64,000 nucleotides of DNA from Gilliamella sp. B3022 (GCF_028751545.1 NZ_CP071867.1:2453306-2517305); one strand, 5' to 3'. Counted from the first letter of the stretch, positions 47,294 to 57,240 are shown. Notes: a model not told the origin generated them from the letters alone. Translations and numbers: made by a program.

Positions 47294-47992
47294 TTACAAA
47301 TATTTCTTAAATGAACCAAATGTAATGCTAATACTTAGACCAAATAAAAAAGCCATCGGTATAAATATCGTATTGGGATGGATTGAGAAAGGAACTGATA
47401 AATAGATAAGCCATGATAAAATTAACATGGGCTTTATCCACGCTTTAGAATGATAATATAGAAAACTTGATTCACGACCCGCTCCAAACCTTCGAATGTC
47501 TCGCCGAACAAGCCCATCGACGCAACCAACAATAGATGCAAGTATGAAAATAGGTATTGAAAGAATCAAAATAACTAAGCGAACCAAAAAAACCAATATA
47601 ACATTAATAATGGCTTTCACGTAAACGCCTACTGAATTAATATATTTATATATAATAGAACTCTCATCGTTCACTGTTCCATCTATTATTTCAATTAATC
47701 CAGTTTTGATAGCAATAAATTGATATGCATTAGTAATAATATTTTCTGCAAAAACTAAAGGCTCAGACAAAATAAAACTATCAACAAAGTCTTTAGTCAA
47801 GTAACCAAACTCAGTATTAAGCATTTCTTTACTATGACTATCACCTAGTTCTGGCCAAAAAAATGTTATACCAATACATTCAATTACAATGCTTATAAGA
47901 AGTGAAAAAAAAAGGGTAGAAATTATAGAGACAATAAATCCTTTTTTTCTTGTTGTATTCGAATTAGTGTCCGATTTTTCAATATTAGCCAT
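47294..47992 (-). CDS. Transfer-region membrane protein (TIGR03747/PFL_4697-like)
   Basis: 232 residues with about four hydrophobic segments (~20-42, ~120-155, ~190-225) and the conserved VGCVDGLVRRDIRRFGAGRESSFLYYHSK motif region. It follows TraD in PFGI-1-class ICEs and acts in the inner membrane; its role is not known in detail. The stop codon TAA is part of the 5-bp target duplication of the resistance insertion, so the protein remains complete (ending FGSFKKYL). Confidence 0.87.
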   Translation of the reverse strand: MANIEKSDTNSNTTRKKGFIVSIISTLFFSLLISIVIECIGITFFWPELGDSHSKEMLNTEFGYLTKDFVDSFILSEPLVFAENIITNAYQFIAIKTGLIEIIDGTVNDESSIIYKYINSVGVYVKAIINVILVFLVRLVILILSIPIFILASIVGCVDGLVRRDIRRFGAGRESSFLYYHSKAWIKPMLILSWLIYLSVPFSIHPNTIFIPMAFLFGLSISITFGSFKKYL

Positions 47993-47997
47993 GATTC

Positions 47998-50172
47998 TTA
48001 TTTATCCGAATTTAAAGTATGTAAAAAAGCTTTTTCATCATCATCAATGTCCAATGCTAAATGAACTGGTAATTCATTTTCCTGAGAACAATTAATTTCT
48101 GAATCATTATCTATTTCAGACTTTTCCCATGCTGAATGTGAACTTAACCACCAGTTTTCACCCGTTGAATAACTTTTGGCCATTTCTTTAGAAAGTGTAT
48201 TGATGGAATCGGGCATCATAATATCTTGCTCTTTAGACGGAAGCGGCATGCGAACTTTATATAAAACCCCTCCGTTAGTCAGGACAAATGCTTGACCTCT
48301 AGGCAACTGTATTAGTTCTGACGGCTCTAGTAATGGCATTGACTCAGTGCTAATTCTGTCTTGAGTGCTCGAAGTAAAATCTGTTTTTGTATCAGGACTC
48401 GGTGTATCGCTTGCACCTGATACTACCGTATTTTTATAAATATCAACTTTAGGAAGCTGTGACGTAATAAGTTCTGCTGTTTTAGTTTCACGAACTCGTA
48501 GCATAATTATATTATTGAAATTACCTTGCACTTGCCCTGCTTTTGCGGCACTCCCCACTTTAACCTCAATATCTGAAATCGTTTGAGTGTATGCAGTAAC
48601 ATTTATTCCTGCCCCTCGGGCTTTGTTCACAAGTGGAATAAACTCATCTCCCATAATTTCATTTACTTCATCAGTATGTAAACACACATTGATTTTAGAT
48701 CTATTCTCGCCCGGTAACCCATCATCAACACCATATTTATAAATATATCCAGCTATTGATACCAGATCTGCTAGCATTGAGTTTCCAACCGCAGATCCAA
48801 CCACCGCATCTGACAGCGCATCAAGTCCAATATAGACAATTCCTTTTTTCCGAATAACTTGCTCCCAATCAAAAATTGGTCGTTCATCATTGATATCCAA
48901 GTAGTCGGGGGCTAATAATTGTGCAGTTTTTCCTGTTGTCAACTTCTCTAAAAATGGCATTAATGAAGCAACAATTTTATCAAAGTATGTTTTATCGTAT
49001 TGAATTGCTGAACGCAAACCTTCAAGAACATCATCACGAATTTTTTTAGCAGCTATATAGTCATAAAGTGCTACGACAAATTTATCTCTTCCTCGCATTG
49101 CTAGTGAAACATTCTTGTCATTAATTTTTGTTGCCATTTCGCTAATAGTAATCCATGCTTTCGGATCATGTTTTTCAAAATAGTGCTGAGCATATTCTAA
49201 AAATAAAACATCCATATTGTTTGTATAACGATTGATTTGTATATAATCTGGTCGACGACCCAACTCAATTAAAGCTTTGGTAACAATATTAACAAATCGC
49301 CAAGCAAACTCTTTAAATGCTGCACTGTTCCCCTCTCCTGCCAGTGGAGCCGAAACCCGTTGTGCAACTTCAGTAATTCGACTAAAACGACCAATAGCAT
49401 TATACCTAGCCGATATTTCTGGATAACCCAAATGAAATACATAAAACTCGTCTAATCTGCCGTTTCGTTTTGCTTCAGCATACATTCTTATTAATACGTC
49501 AGCATCTCCTTTAGGATCAATAACAATAACAGGATCACCTCTAGCTATATCTTGTGTAACAAGTACTTCTAACAGTCTTGTTTTTCCGACACCTGTTGTT
49601 CCCAGTACTAATGTATGACCTCCTCTATCCACAAATGGCATCATAATATCAATCTCATCAATTTCAACACCATGTAAGAATGGGTTTCCGCCAACTGGTG
49701 GTAATGGTTTCAATGGATTAAACCAACGATTTGAACTAGTACACTTTGCTATAAGGCTTTTTTCATGCTTTTGTTCCAATTGTCTAGCAGCCCTATATAT
49801 AGGTGATGGTTGAACAAAACGTTTATATTCTTCTCGCCGACATAAGATAATTCTTTGTAAGTGTTTTTGCTCCCATTTAAACCCTCTTCCCAGAAAAAGA
49901 AATTTTTGGCTAACAGGGATTTGTTCACTTGTCAGAGAATAAAACGGTAAACGTTTTATATTACGTTTATAACGAATAATTTTTATACCTTGCCTAGCTC
50001 GATAAATGCCAAACAGAAGAAATGCCCCTGCAACACCAATATTAACAGAGGATGATAATGCTACTGCCCATGGTGCAAAAAGACAGATCCATGCACAAAT
50101 GATAGATGTAACTGCACTATACATTTCAGAGGCAGGTCTGAATATCGTTTCAATACCGTGTTCATTACTCAT
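47998..50172 (-). CDS. traD: Conjugative coupling protein TraD (PFGI-1 class)
   Basis: 724 residues. Two N-terminal membrane segments (~20-60) are followed by Walker A LVLGTTGVGKTRLLE at ~190 and Walker B-type VCLHTDEVNEIMGDEF near 500. Type IV coupling proteins bring the relaxase-bound strand to the channel and pump DNA. It ends 5 bp before the TIGR03747-like gene. This is the proper upstream neighbour order of this ICE class. Confidence 0.93.
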   Translation of the reverse strand: MSNEHGIETIFRPASEMYSAVTSIICAWICLFAPWAVALSSSVNIGVAGAFLLFGIYRARQGIKIIRYKRNIKRLPFYSLTSEQIPVSQKFLFLGRGFKWEQKHLQRIILCRREEYKRFVQPSPIYRAARQLEQKHEKSLIAKCTSSNRWFNPLKPLPPVGGNPFLHGVEIDEIDIMMPFVDRGGHTLVLGTTGVGKTRLLEVLVTQDIARGDPVIVIDPKGDADVLIRMYAEAKRNGRLDEFYVFHLGYPEISARYNAIGRFSRITEVAQRVSAPLAGEGNSAAFKEFAWRFVNIVTKALIELGRRPDYIQINRYTNNMDVLFLEYAQHYFEKHDPKAWITISEMATKINDKNVSLAMRGRDKFVVALYDYIAAKKIRDDVLEGLRSAIQYDKTYFDKIVASLMPFLEKLTTGKTAQLLAPDYLDINDERPIFDWEQVIRKKGIVYIGLDALSDAVVGSAVGNSMLADLVSIAGYIYKYGVDDGLPGENRSKINVCLHTDEVNEIMGDEFIPLVNKARGAGINVTAYTQTISDIEVKVGSAAKAGQVQGNFNNIIMLRVRETKTAELITSQLPKVDIYKNTVVSGASDTPSPDTKTDFTSSTQDRISTESMPLLEPSELIQLPRGQAFVLTNGGVLYKVRMPLPSKEQDIMMPDSINTLSKEMAKSYSTGENWWLSSHSAWEKSEIDNDSEINCSQENELPVHLALDIDDDEKAFLHTLNSDK

Positions 50173-50210
50173 GATTTAATATTTATATTATGTTAACATC
50201 TAGGAAAAAC

Positions 50211-50735
50211 TTATTGTTCAACGCTTGTTGCTGTAACTAAAGCAGGATATAGTGTTAATTGAAACTTCTCTGCTAACTCATCACCAGGCATGGCATATAT
50301 AGGGATTTTAGTAATAGATTTTAACATTTTAAGCTGATTGACATCATTTATGTTGACGGCGACCCCCACTAACCCATCAATCGCTTCTAGATCATTATTT
50401 CTTGCTTTTAACCACTCAATTGAAAGATCATCAGCACCTAAAATGATAAAAGGATTTAATGTGGGATAATCAACTTGATAAGACTCAAACCTACCTACAG
50501 AAAGTTTTTCGCTGTGGACAGGTAAATATGTTCCTTCATCAATTTTCATGTTTTCTGGAGCTAAAAACTGCTGTTGCTGTTTGCTATATTCATCTTGAGG
50601 ATCTAACATATCATAATATATTCCCATTGAATTCCCGCCATAGTCCCTAATAACATTCAAATCAGCCATTGCAGAATGTGTAGTAGTTATAGAAATGATA
50701 AAAATTAAACTCAATGCTCTTTTGAATATAAACAT
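50211..50735 (-). CDS. ICE transfer protein (TIGR03765/PFL_4695-like, DUF2859)
   Basis: 174 residues with a signal peptide (to ~residue 24). Typical segments are LNVIRDYGGNSMGIYYDMLD and NPFIILGADDLSIEWLKARN, matching the DUF2859 family. Probably periplasmic. Its start overlaps the stop of the TIGR03759-like gene by one base. Confidence 0.85.
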   Translation of the reverse strand: MFIFKRALSLIFIISITTTHSAMADLNVIRDYGGNSMGIYYDMLDPQDEYSKQQQQFLAPENMKIDEGTYLPVHSEKLSVGRFESYQVDYPTLNPFIILGADDLSIEWLKARNNDLEAIDGLVGVAVNINDVNQLKMLKSITKIPIYAMPGDELAEKFQLTLYPALVTATSVEQ

Positions 50736-51505
50736 TACAAATCACCCAATTCAATTTGTCTCCACTTACCATCTTGATTTTGTATCAAAATAGGCAAGGT
50801 ATTTTTTCCTAAGTGTTCCCATTGACCATTATTGTGATTTAATGTAATTTCACCACTCTTTACTCTATCAAGAGGAAGATGATTTAGGTTGGCCCACTTT
50901 TGGACCGCTAGATCATCATGTTTGGTATTCAACAAATAAATATCAATTTCCTTGTTAGTTTTCAATGCTTTACCTAATAATATTTCTCCCCTGACATTAT
51001 CATTAACATCGATAAATAAAACTATTCGTTCCCCCTCATAATTTAGAGGTGCGACAAAATTAGGATTATCATCCAGTTCGATGGGTAATGTGTTTGGATA
51101 AAGTTGCTTAAACATACGATTATAAATTCGTTGAAATTCAAGTTCTTTAGCAGTACGTTCAAATTCTTTTTTTACGAGAAGTTTTGCGTAATGTTCTCGT
51201 TCTTCTTCTGTTTCAGATTCAACGCCAAGAGTTGTTAGAGGATCAAGATTAGGAGACCAATATCGTCGCCCTTTTTCATTAATAAGGTTTTCATATTTTT
51301 GCCATTCTGTAACTGTTAATCCCCAAAAAGATGCTTTTTCTTTAATTTTCTCATCTTGCGTATTCCTAGATTCCTTATCAAATTTTTCAACTGATTCAGA
51401 TTCAGTGGAATCGGTATTCTTAGAAACTAGGTGAGAATTAGCTAATAAATTCCAAGAAATAAAACTTAATAGCAATAACAAGCATATTTGTTTTTTTAGT
51501 ATCAT
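50735..51505 (-). CDS. ICE transfer protein (TIGR03759/PFL_4693-like)
   Basis: 256 residues with a signal peptide (to ~22) and the conserved WGLTVTEWQKYENLINEKG and YWSPNLDPLTTLGVE segments. The C-terminal half looks thioredoxin-like (IVLFIDVNDNVRGEILLGKA). A periplasmic role in the secretion machinery is assumed from the operon. The lytic transglycosylase often found nearby in related ICEs was not seen. Confidence 0.85.
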   Translation of the reverse strand: MILKKQICLLLLLSFISWNLLANSHLVSKNTDSTESESVEKFDKESRNTQDEKIKEKASFWGLTVTEWQKYENLINEKGRRYWSPNLDPLTTLGVESETEEEREHYAKLLVKKEFERTAKELEFQRIYNRMFKQLYPNTLPIELDDNPNFVAPLNYEGERIVLFIDVNDNVRGEILLGKALKTNKEIDIYLLNTKHDDLAVQKWANLNHLPLDRVKSGEITLNHNNGQWEHLGKNTLPILIQNQDGKWRQIELGDL

Positions 51506-51514
51506 ATTTACACC

Positions 51515-52312
51515 TTAATCTATCGTTAGAGTATAAGCTTGTTGCTTACTATTTATTAATTTCACCGAATTCTTATCAATTTTTGCAACTTTCCAAGAAT
51601 CTAGCTGATCACCTTCATTTACAAATTTTAACGATGATAAAGATGTAGCATCTTTAGGTAGAAATACAGCCACTAACTCACCTGATCTAAATTCAATGCT
51701 AGACAATTGATATTTGAAATTTATTAAACTTGCTGCTTTATTCTCTGTATTTTTTCGTGTTGTATCTGTTGATTTATTATTATTTGATAGCATCATTGTG
51801 ATTTTTTGGATGATTTGTTGTTTAAACTGTTCGAAAGATGTAGCAATACCATCTAATGATTCTTGTTGCATTTTTTGAACATTTTTAACTGCGTCTAATT
51901 CAATTTCAATATTTGTTATAGCTGTTTCAAGATTATCTAATTTGCTATCGAGATTTTGATCATTTAGAATTAGTTGTAATGACATTATATCCTGTTGACT
52001 ACGTGCAGAGCGTGTATTCAAATTATCATAATCTACATTGATTTTTTTTTGCTCTAATTGAATTTCACTTAATTTTTTTTCTAATGCATTGATATTATTT
52101 ACACTTACATTATTTGTGTTTACTTTTTCCAATAATTCGTTGTAGCTATTGGATATTAATTGATAATTATCATAGTTATTGAGAGATAAAAACAACGTTA
52201 TCGCTATTAATGTAAAAAAAATTGCAAATACACCACATATCATAATTACCATTTTTTTAGTTATAGTAACTGGTCCGTTTATATTTAATTTATTTACTAA
52301 CGTATCCTTCAT
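51515..52312 (-). CDS. PilP/coiled-coil-like membrane protein of the pilus region
   Basis: 265 residues: one membrane segment at ~25-45, a long coiled coil at ~50-170, and a C-terminal ~65-residue beta domain (SGELVAVFLPKDATSLSSLK, then WKVAKIDKNSVKLIN) resembling a PilP-type domain. It overlaps the PilL-like gene by 4 bp, so the two are coupled. I do not recognise the exact family; a bridging role in the pilus or channel is inferred. Confidence 0.6.
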   Translation of the reverse strand: MKDTLVNKLNINGPVTITKKMVIMICGVFAIFFTLIAITLFLSLNNYDNYQLISNSYNELLEKVNTNNVSVNNINALEKKLSEIQLEQKKINVDYDNLNTRSARSQQDIMSLQLILNDQNLDSKLDNLETAITNIEIELDAVKNVQKMQQESLDGIATSFEQFKQQIIQKITMMLSNNNKSTDTTRKNTENKAASLINFKYQLSSIEFRSGELVAVFLPKDATSLSSLKFVNEGDQLDSWKVAKIDKNSVKLINSKQQAYTLTID

Positions 52313-52878
52313 TTTTTACTTCCTCTAATATCAATAGTATTTTTAGAATCTTTTGTTTCTATTATTTTCGGTGGGACTTTATAGGTATCAAGTTGAGGTT
52401 CTTGTTTAACTGAGGATATAGGTTGTTGTTTTCGAAAATATCCCTTTTTTAGTTGAAAGCAGATCTCTCGTTCTACATCGTCAACAACTAAATTCCAAGC
52501 AGGCCCAGCCATAACATATAGAGCATCATTTAATGAAATTGGTCCAATTTTATATTGAACCTTGGGTAAAGTACTTTCATAAAGAATATTGATATCTGAG
52601 TTAGTGCAAAGAGAATAGCCCGATTGGTTTAACACATATTCCATTCCATCTTTAACCGTTAAGTTTAAATTTTTAGGTAGTGAAATATTTATAATTTGCT
52701 CTAATACATATTTATGAGTTGGATCGTCTAGTTCAACAATGGTATATCGATCTGTCTGCAAAACTTGGGTAGACTTAGATTCTATTTTAGTTTTAGAGGC
52801 AATAGTTTTAGAGTTATTTGTACATCCCATTAATACAAATATTGGAAGTAATGCTAGCATAGAGATAGCGATTTTCAT
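52309..52878 (-). CDS. pilL: PilL-like lipoprotein (TIGR03748-like)
   Basis: 189 residues with a lipobox (LMGC at ~16-19). The central VLEQIINISLPKNLNLTVKDGMEYVLNQSGYSLC and ISLNDALYVMAGPAWNLVVDD are the hallmarks of the TIGR03748 family, the N-terminal part of PilL and secretin-like TcpQ proteins. It probably acts at the outer membrane. It is the first gene of the leftward transfer operon. Confidence 0.87.
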   Translation of the reverse strand: MKIAISMLALLPIFVLMGCTNNSKTIASKTKIESKSTQVLQTDRYTIVELDDPTHKYVLEQIINISLPKNLNLTVKDGMEYVLNQSGYSLCTNSDINILYESTLPKVQYKIGPISLNDALYVMAGPAWNLVVDDVEREICFQLKKGYFRKQQPISSVKQEPQLDTYKVPPKIIETKDSKNTIDIRGSKK

Positions 52879-52970
52879 TGTATTTACCCTTAGATATATA
52901 ATGTGTAGAAAGTAGAAAGGTAAAATGCAATCATGGATGAGTAAACAAATAAATCAATTCTGAGTATAAC

Positions 52971-52994
52971 AAAAAACCCATTTATCAAAATGGG
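52971..52994 (-). terminator. Terminator facing leftward, upstream of pilL
   Basis: CCCATTT and AAATGGG-type arms (52977-52994) are followed on the minus strand by a T run. It should stop transcription coming from the maintenance genes before the transfer operon. Confidence 0.75.
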
Positions 52995-53087
52995 CTTCTT
53001 GTTTTTTTGTATATATATAATTAATATAATTAGAATTGAAGATAACTCAATAAAAGTGACGAAATGCACTTTCCCCTCAAAAATCAT

Positions 53088-53427
53088 GCAATTTCATACA
53101 CATTTTCGATTCGCTATTAAGTAAGCTGAGTTGAACCGAATAAATAAGTCTGTTTCTAAACAGTCTTATTTGGCACGCGTTAACGCACTAAGGGCTACTG
53201 ATTTTTTACCATTCAGTTTTGGTGTTGTTATTAGTCATTATAGAACAAACAAGGTAAATACCACTGTTTTTCCTGCTACAATGGTATTTACCCTGAACTG
53301 AGTTCTTTATTGTATACATTTAAAAAATTGAAAAGTGAATCAAATAAACTCTGATAAACATAAAGCCCTATCGGTTTTTATGCATATGTTGTAACTTACA
53401 CAGAGTTGTTACAATCATCCGTATATT
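53088..53427. other. Intergenic region with a long inverted repeat
   Basis: GGTAAATACCA (53253-53263) and TGGTATTTACC (53282-53292) form a perfect 11-bp stem with an 18-base loop. The transfer operon promoter probably lies between here and 52890. No gene was seen. Confidence 0.4.
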
Positions 53428-53664
53428 TTATGGGTTTCTCTCTAGATTTTTCACTGCCTTTTGCATATCACGAAATAATTCAGGATCACCTTTAGTATCC
53501 CATATCATTACTGTCTCACCATTTTCAACTTGACTAAAAATCTCAGTAATTTGCAGTTCTATTTGATATTGTAAGATCGCACAAGCACGACAAAAATCAA
53601 AATCTTCATAATTATCAAAGTCATTCGGATGAATCCGATGAATATTTGATTTTTTTTGTTTCAT
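53428..53664 (-). CDS. Small unknown ICE protein, 78 residues
   Basis: A soluble, acidic protein with a Cys pair (FCRACAILQYQIELQ). Two helices are likely. It is preceded by 142 bp without genes and follows no clear operon partner. I do not recognise it; expression is plausible but unproven. Confidence 0.45.
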   Translation of the reverse strand: MKQKKSNIHRIHPNDFDNYEDFDFCRACAILQYQIELQITEIFSQVENGETVMIWDTKGDPELFRDMQKAVKNLERNP

Positions 53665-53806
53665 AGATCATTTTACTCTCTAATTGGTTTAAGACGTTAT
53701 ATTAAACTTAGCAAAAGTCAATGTAAATAATAAATAAAACTAATGAGAAAAATAAAAAATCAAACTCATAAATCTAATATCAAATCTGATTGAATTAATC
53801 TTTATA

Positions 53807-55081
53807 TTAATAGTCCGAATAATCCAACTGTGGTCCATTACGCTCATAAATTTCATTTCGAACATCCGAATCATCATCACATTCCTCTATCGCATTTTTT
53901 AATGACTTACTCAGATAGTTTCGGGCTTTAATGAGAGATTCTCCTGTTAAATCATCTTTAGTCACTCTTATCATCCCTAAAGCCACATTAATAATCTCTT
54001 TAATTTCGGCTGGAGTTGTTCTATCTAATGCATCCCCTAAGTCTTTATCACTGATATAGCAATCTTGCGGAAGATACATTTTGGCGCACTCAGCTGCAGC
54101 TTTACTTCTAAATGCGCTAACAGAAATAATTTTATCAATTCTACCAGGTCGTTTACTTATTCGAGGGTCAATTCTTTTAGGATAGTTAGTTGAAAATATA
54201 ACATATGTACCAGCTTTATTCCTTGGTGTTAGACTACCATCCAAAAAACTAAGTACTGAAGCATTGGCTTTATATAATTCATCAATTTCCTCGGCAATAA
54301 TTAGTGCTGGTCTTTGTTTTTTTGCTGCCTCTTCACAAGCTAAGAAAAAACTATCTCCCGTGGCATAAATAACCACAACATCATTTCTATGAATAACAGA
54401 TAAAGCTTTAGCGATAGTGGTTTTTCCAGTGCCAGGAGGTCCAGTTAACAACACTTTTCTCATACCGGATTGACCATAACGGGTATAAAGATCAATTTCA
54501 GTAAAAAATTGGTTAAAATCATCCTCTAAAATTTTATATCTTGGATGATTAGAAAATCGTTTAAATTCTTCTAATGTTTTTGGTTGAACTCTCCAGTAGC
54601 AAGCTGAATTATTATAGTAAGATATTTCCCACACACCTTTTTTGGGTAAATTTCTTATGATCTTCTTTGTTCCTGTATCACAAATATCATGTAATAATAA
54701 CAATGCTTTCTCTGTACCAATTGTGTATTCAATTGATACTTTAGAGTTCAATACAGAGCGTAAAATATGAACTGTATGCTCATTATTAAGTTTAATTCTA
54801 AAAAAACCCGATGCATCATTAAACATAAGACGTCGCCCTTTACCTGTTTTTATAACAACAGGTAAAGCATTTGATGACATTAAGGGAGATGGCAATCGCT
54901 CTATATCAAGAAGGCTACAAATTTTATTTTTACGTCGATTAATGAGAATATCGCTGATTTTACGAAAATAATCTGCATCTTTTACGAGGACACCAAAATC
55001 TTCTGGATAAAGACTTTTATGTAAATCAATGGCGTGTTGCCACATTGGTATTTTTTTTAGTGTTTTAGATTTAACGCTCAT
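53807..55081 (-). CDS. AAA+ ATPase of the ICE maintenance region
   Basis: About 424 residues. The AAA module in the C-terminal half has Walker A LLTGPPGTGKTTIAKAL (~225), Walker B LIIAEEIDEL (~270), sensor 1 in YVIFSTNYP and an arginine-finger region SKRPGRIDK. The first ~200 residues are a family-specific domain. It overlaps the end of topoisomerase III, so it is translated with it. The start at 55081 has GAAGGG nine bases upstream. The substrate is unknown; remodelling of a replication or partition complex is a guess. Confidence 0.8.
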   Translation of the reverse strand: MSVKSKTLKKIPMWQHAIDLHKSLYPEDFGVLVKDADYFRKISDILINRRKNKICSLLDIERLPSPLMSSNALPVVIKTGKGRRLMFNDASGFFRIKLNNEHTVHILRSVLNSKVSIEYTIGTEKALLLLHDICDTGTKKIIRNLPKKGVWEISYYNNSACYWRVQPKTLEEFKRFSNHPRYKILEDDFNQFFTEIDLYTRYGQSGMRKVLLTGPPGTGKTTIAKALSVIHRNDVVVIYATGDSFFLACEEAAKKQRPALIIAEEIDELYKANASVLSFLDGSLTPRNKAGTYVIFSTNYPKRIDPRISKRPGRIDKIISVSAFRSKAAAECAKMYLPQDCYISDKDLGDALDRTTPAEIKEIINVALGMIRVTKDDLTGESLIKARNYLSKSLKNAIEECDDDSDVRNEIYERNGPQLDYSDY

Positions 55082-55082
55082 A

Positions 55083-57107
55083 CTAATCATCCCTTCTTTT
55101 CAAAATAGGCTTACCTTTCTTGTCTGCAAAACATGTAAACTTACAGCCTTCTTTGTAACGTGAGCAACCAAACCACGTATATGATCCTTTTTTACTTTCA
55201 CCTTTGCGTTTTATCAGTTCACCACTACTGCATTCAGGGCATCGAAACGATATTGCTTTAGTCGCATATGTGTTTTGAGCTAAAACGGTTGTTCTATGTG
55301 TTTGTATCAACTGATTTACAAAAATATATTGCTTACGCATAAATTCGCTTTGCTGCTGTTTACCCGAGGCAATATCTTCCAGTTCTTGTTCCCATAACGC
55401 AGTCATACCAGGATCTTTTAAAACTGAAGGTAAAGCATCTATCAATGCGTAAGCAATATTCGTTGCGATTATATTTTTCTTTTTTCTCTCAATATAGTTG
55501 CGTTTTTCAAGTGTACCGACAATATTGGCTCTTGTAGCTTCAGTTCCTATTCCTGATGTTTCTTTCAACATTTTTTTTAATTTTGGGTTTTCAACATATT
55601 TTGCAATTTGCTTCATTGCATCAAGCAAACTACCATCATCAAAATGTGCTGGAGGTTTAGTTTGTAATGCTCTAATATCCGTCTTTGTAATACTACAAAT
55701 ATCACCTGACAATAATGATGCTGGTAATTTTTGCTTATCATCAACATCTTCAGCATTTTCGATGTTTTCATTAACGAATAACATTTTCCAACCACGTTCA
55801 ACTTGAACCGTTCCACGGGCCTGAAATTTTTCACTAGAGCTTGTTAAATTAACCACTGTTTTATCAACCTCACTATGCACCATGAAGTTAGCTAAATAAT
55901 GACGTCGAATCAAATCGTAAACTTTAAGTTCATCGTCACTAAGCTGTGATAATTCAGCAATCTTAGCAGTAGGGATTATCCCGTGGTGGGCAGTAACTTT
56001 TTTATCATTCCAAACACGAGATTTGAGTTCTAAATTGACGCTTGTCAAAAACTTGGCCATTTCTGGGTCATTTTTCATAATAGCAGAGACTATCGTTCGA
56101 GCTTCATCAAACATTGACTCAGGTAAATATCCGCAATCAGTTCTTGGATAAGTTGTAAGTTTATGAGTTTCGTAAAGTGATTGTGCAACATCCAATACTT
56201 GCGTCATTTTCATACCGTATTTTTGGGAGCATGCTTTTTGTAAATCGCTTAAACTAAAAGCTAAAGGTGGGGCTATTTTAACTCTCTCAGTGTTAATATC
56301 TGTCACTTTTGCTTGTCCAGAATTTTGTATTCTCTGGGCTATTTGTCGTACAAATGATTCATTCAAACATCGCCCAGCATCATCGATATATTCTTTAGGG
56401 ATCCATTTTGCATTGAATGATTGAGATGTTTTAGATAAATGAATATTAATATCGAAGTAGGGTTTAGGTTTGAAATTCTTAATTTCCCTATCTCTATCAA
56501 CAATCAATTTCAACACTGGGGTTTGAACTCGTCCTACTGACAATACGCCATTAAATCCTGCATTTCGACCAAGCAAAGTGAATAATCTGGTACTATTTAA
56601 ACCAACAAGATAATCTGCTTTTGCTCGTGCTTGTGCAGCTAAATATAGTGGATAAGTTTCACTTGCTCCCTTGAGATTGCTTAGTGCTTTTTTTATGGAA
56701 ACATCATCAAGAGCTGATAACCATAACCGTTTTGTTACACCTCGCCAATTTAATCGTTCAAGAAGTGTCCATGCAATCGCCTCCCCTTCTCTATCTGGGT
56801 CTGTAGCAATCACAATCGTTTTTGCTTTTTTTACTAACGATTGAATAACTTTATATTGCTTTGATGTTGTCTTCTTAACATTATATAACCATTCTTGAGG
56901 TAAAATTGGCAAATGATCGATATTCCAATTTTTAAATTTTTCATCATAATATTCTGGCTCTGCAAGCTCAAGTAAGTGACCAATACACCAAGTAATACAT
57001 GCTGAACCATCAGCACTACGATTAAACCCATTATCTTTTATCGTTACTCCGATATGATTTTGAATATCTTTTGCCTGACTAGGTTTTTCGCAAATAAATA
57101 AAAGCAT
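55083..57107 (-). CDS. topB: Topoisomerase III (TopB-like) of the ICE
   Basis: 674 residues. The TOPRIM domain starts at MLLFICEKPSQAKDI and includes ATDPDREGEAIAW (~103). The catalytic tyrosine is in TTYPRTDCGYLPES (~320). A C-terminal zinc ribbon (FRCPECSSGE and GCSRYKEGCKF) is present. Type IA topoisomerases of this group decatenate DNA and are standard in PFGI-1-class ICEs for replication or resolution of the transferred element. Its ribosome binding site is inside a hairpin. Confidence 0.95.
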   Translation of the reverse strand: MLLFICEKPSQAKDIQNHIGVTIKDNGFNRSADGSACITWCIGHLLELAEPEYYDEKFKNWNIDHLPILPQEWLYNVKKTTSKQYKVIQSLVKKAKTIVIATDPDREGEAIAWTLLERLNWRGVTKRLWLSALDDVSIKKALSNLKGASETYPLYLAAQARAKADYLVGLNSTRLFTLLGRNAGFNGVLSVGRVQTPVLKLIVDRDREIKNFKPKPYFDINIHLSKTSQSFNAKWIPKEYIDDAGRCLNESFVRQIAQRIQNSGQAKVTDINTERVKIAPPLAFSLSDLQKACSQKYGMKMTQVLDVAQSLYETHKLTTYPRTDCGYLPESMFDEARTIVSAIMKNDPEMAKFLTSVNLELKSRVWNDKKVTAHHGIIPTAKIAELSQLSDDELKVYDLIRRHYLANFMVHSEVDKTVVNLTSSSEKFQARGTVQVERGWKMLFVNENIENAEDVDDKQKLPASLLSGDICSITKTDIRALQTKPPAHFDDGSLLDAMKQIAKYVENPKLKKMLKETSGIGTEATRANIVGTLEKRNYIERKKKNIIATNIAYALIDALPSVLKDPGMTALWEQELEDIASGKQQQSEFMRKQYIFVNQLIQTHRTTVLAQNTYATKAISFRCPECSSGELIKRKGESKKGSYTWFGCSRYKEGCKFTCFADKKGKPILKRRDD

Positions 57108-57114
57108 AATATAT

Positions 57115-57138
57115 CCTCATATATTTTAATTATATGAG
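57115..57138 (-). promoter_or_regulatory. Hairpin hiding the topoisomerase III ribosome binding site
   Basis: On the minus strand CTCATATA, a seven-base loop and TATATGAG form a perfect 8-bp stem, with GAGG acting as the ribosome binding site of the gene starting at 57107. The function is similar in principle to the anti-SD leaders at 12-20 kb but simpler. Confidence 0.55.
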
Positions 57139-57240
57139 AATATCAATTAGTTTATTGATAACTACATTTAAATAGAAATCAAATTGAATAAATTAAAATA
57201 ATTTATTCAATTAAAACACATATTAAAATAACCAGCATAT

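Noticed and set aside
52890-53087. 65-codon minus-strand frame with a hydrophobic composition
   Set aside because: It spans a clear terminator hairpin (52971-52994) and lacks a ribosome binding site; it is more likely the upstream region of pilL.
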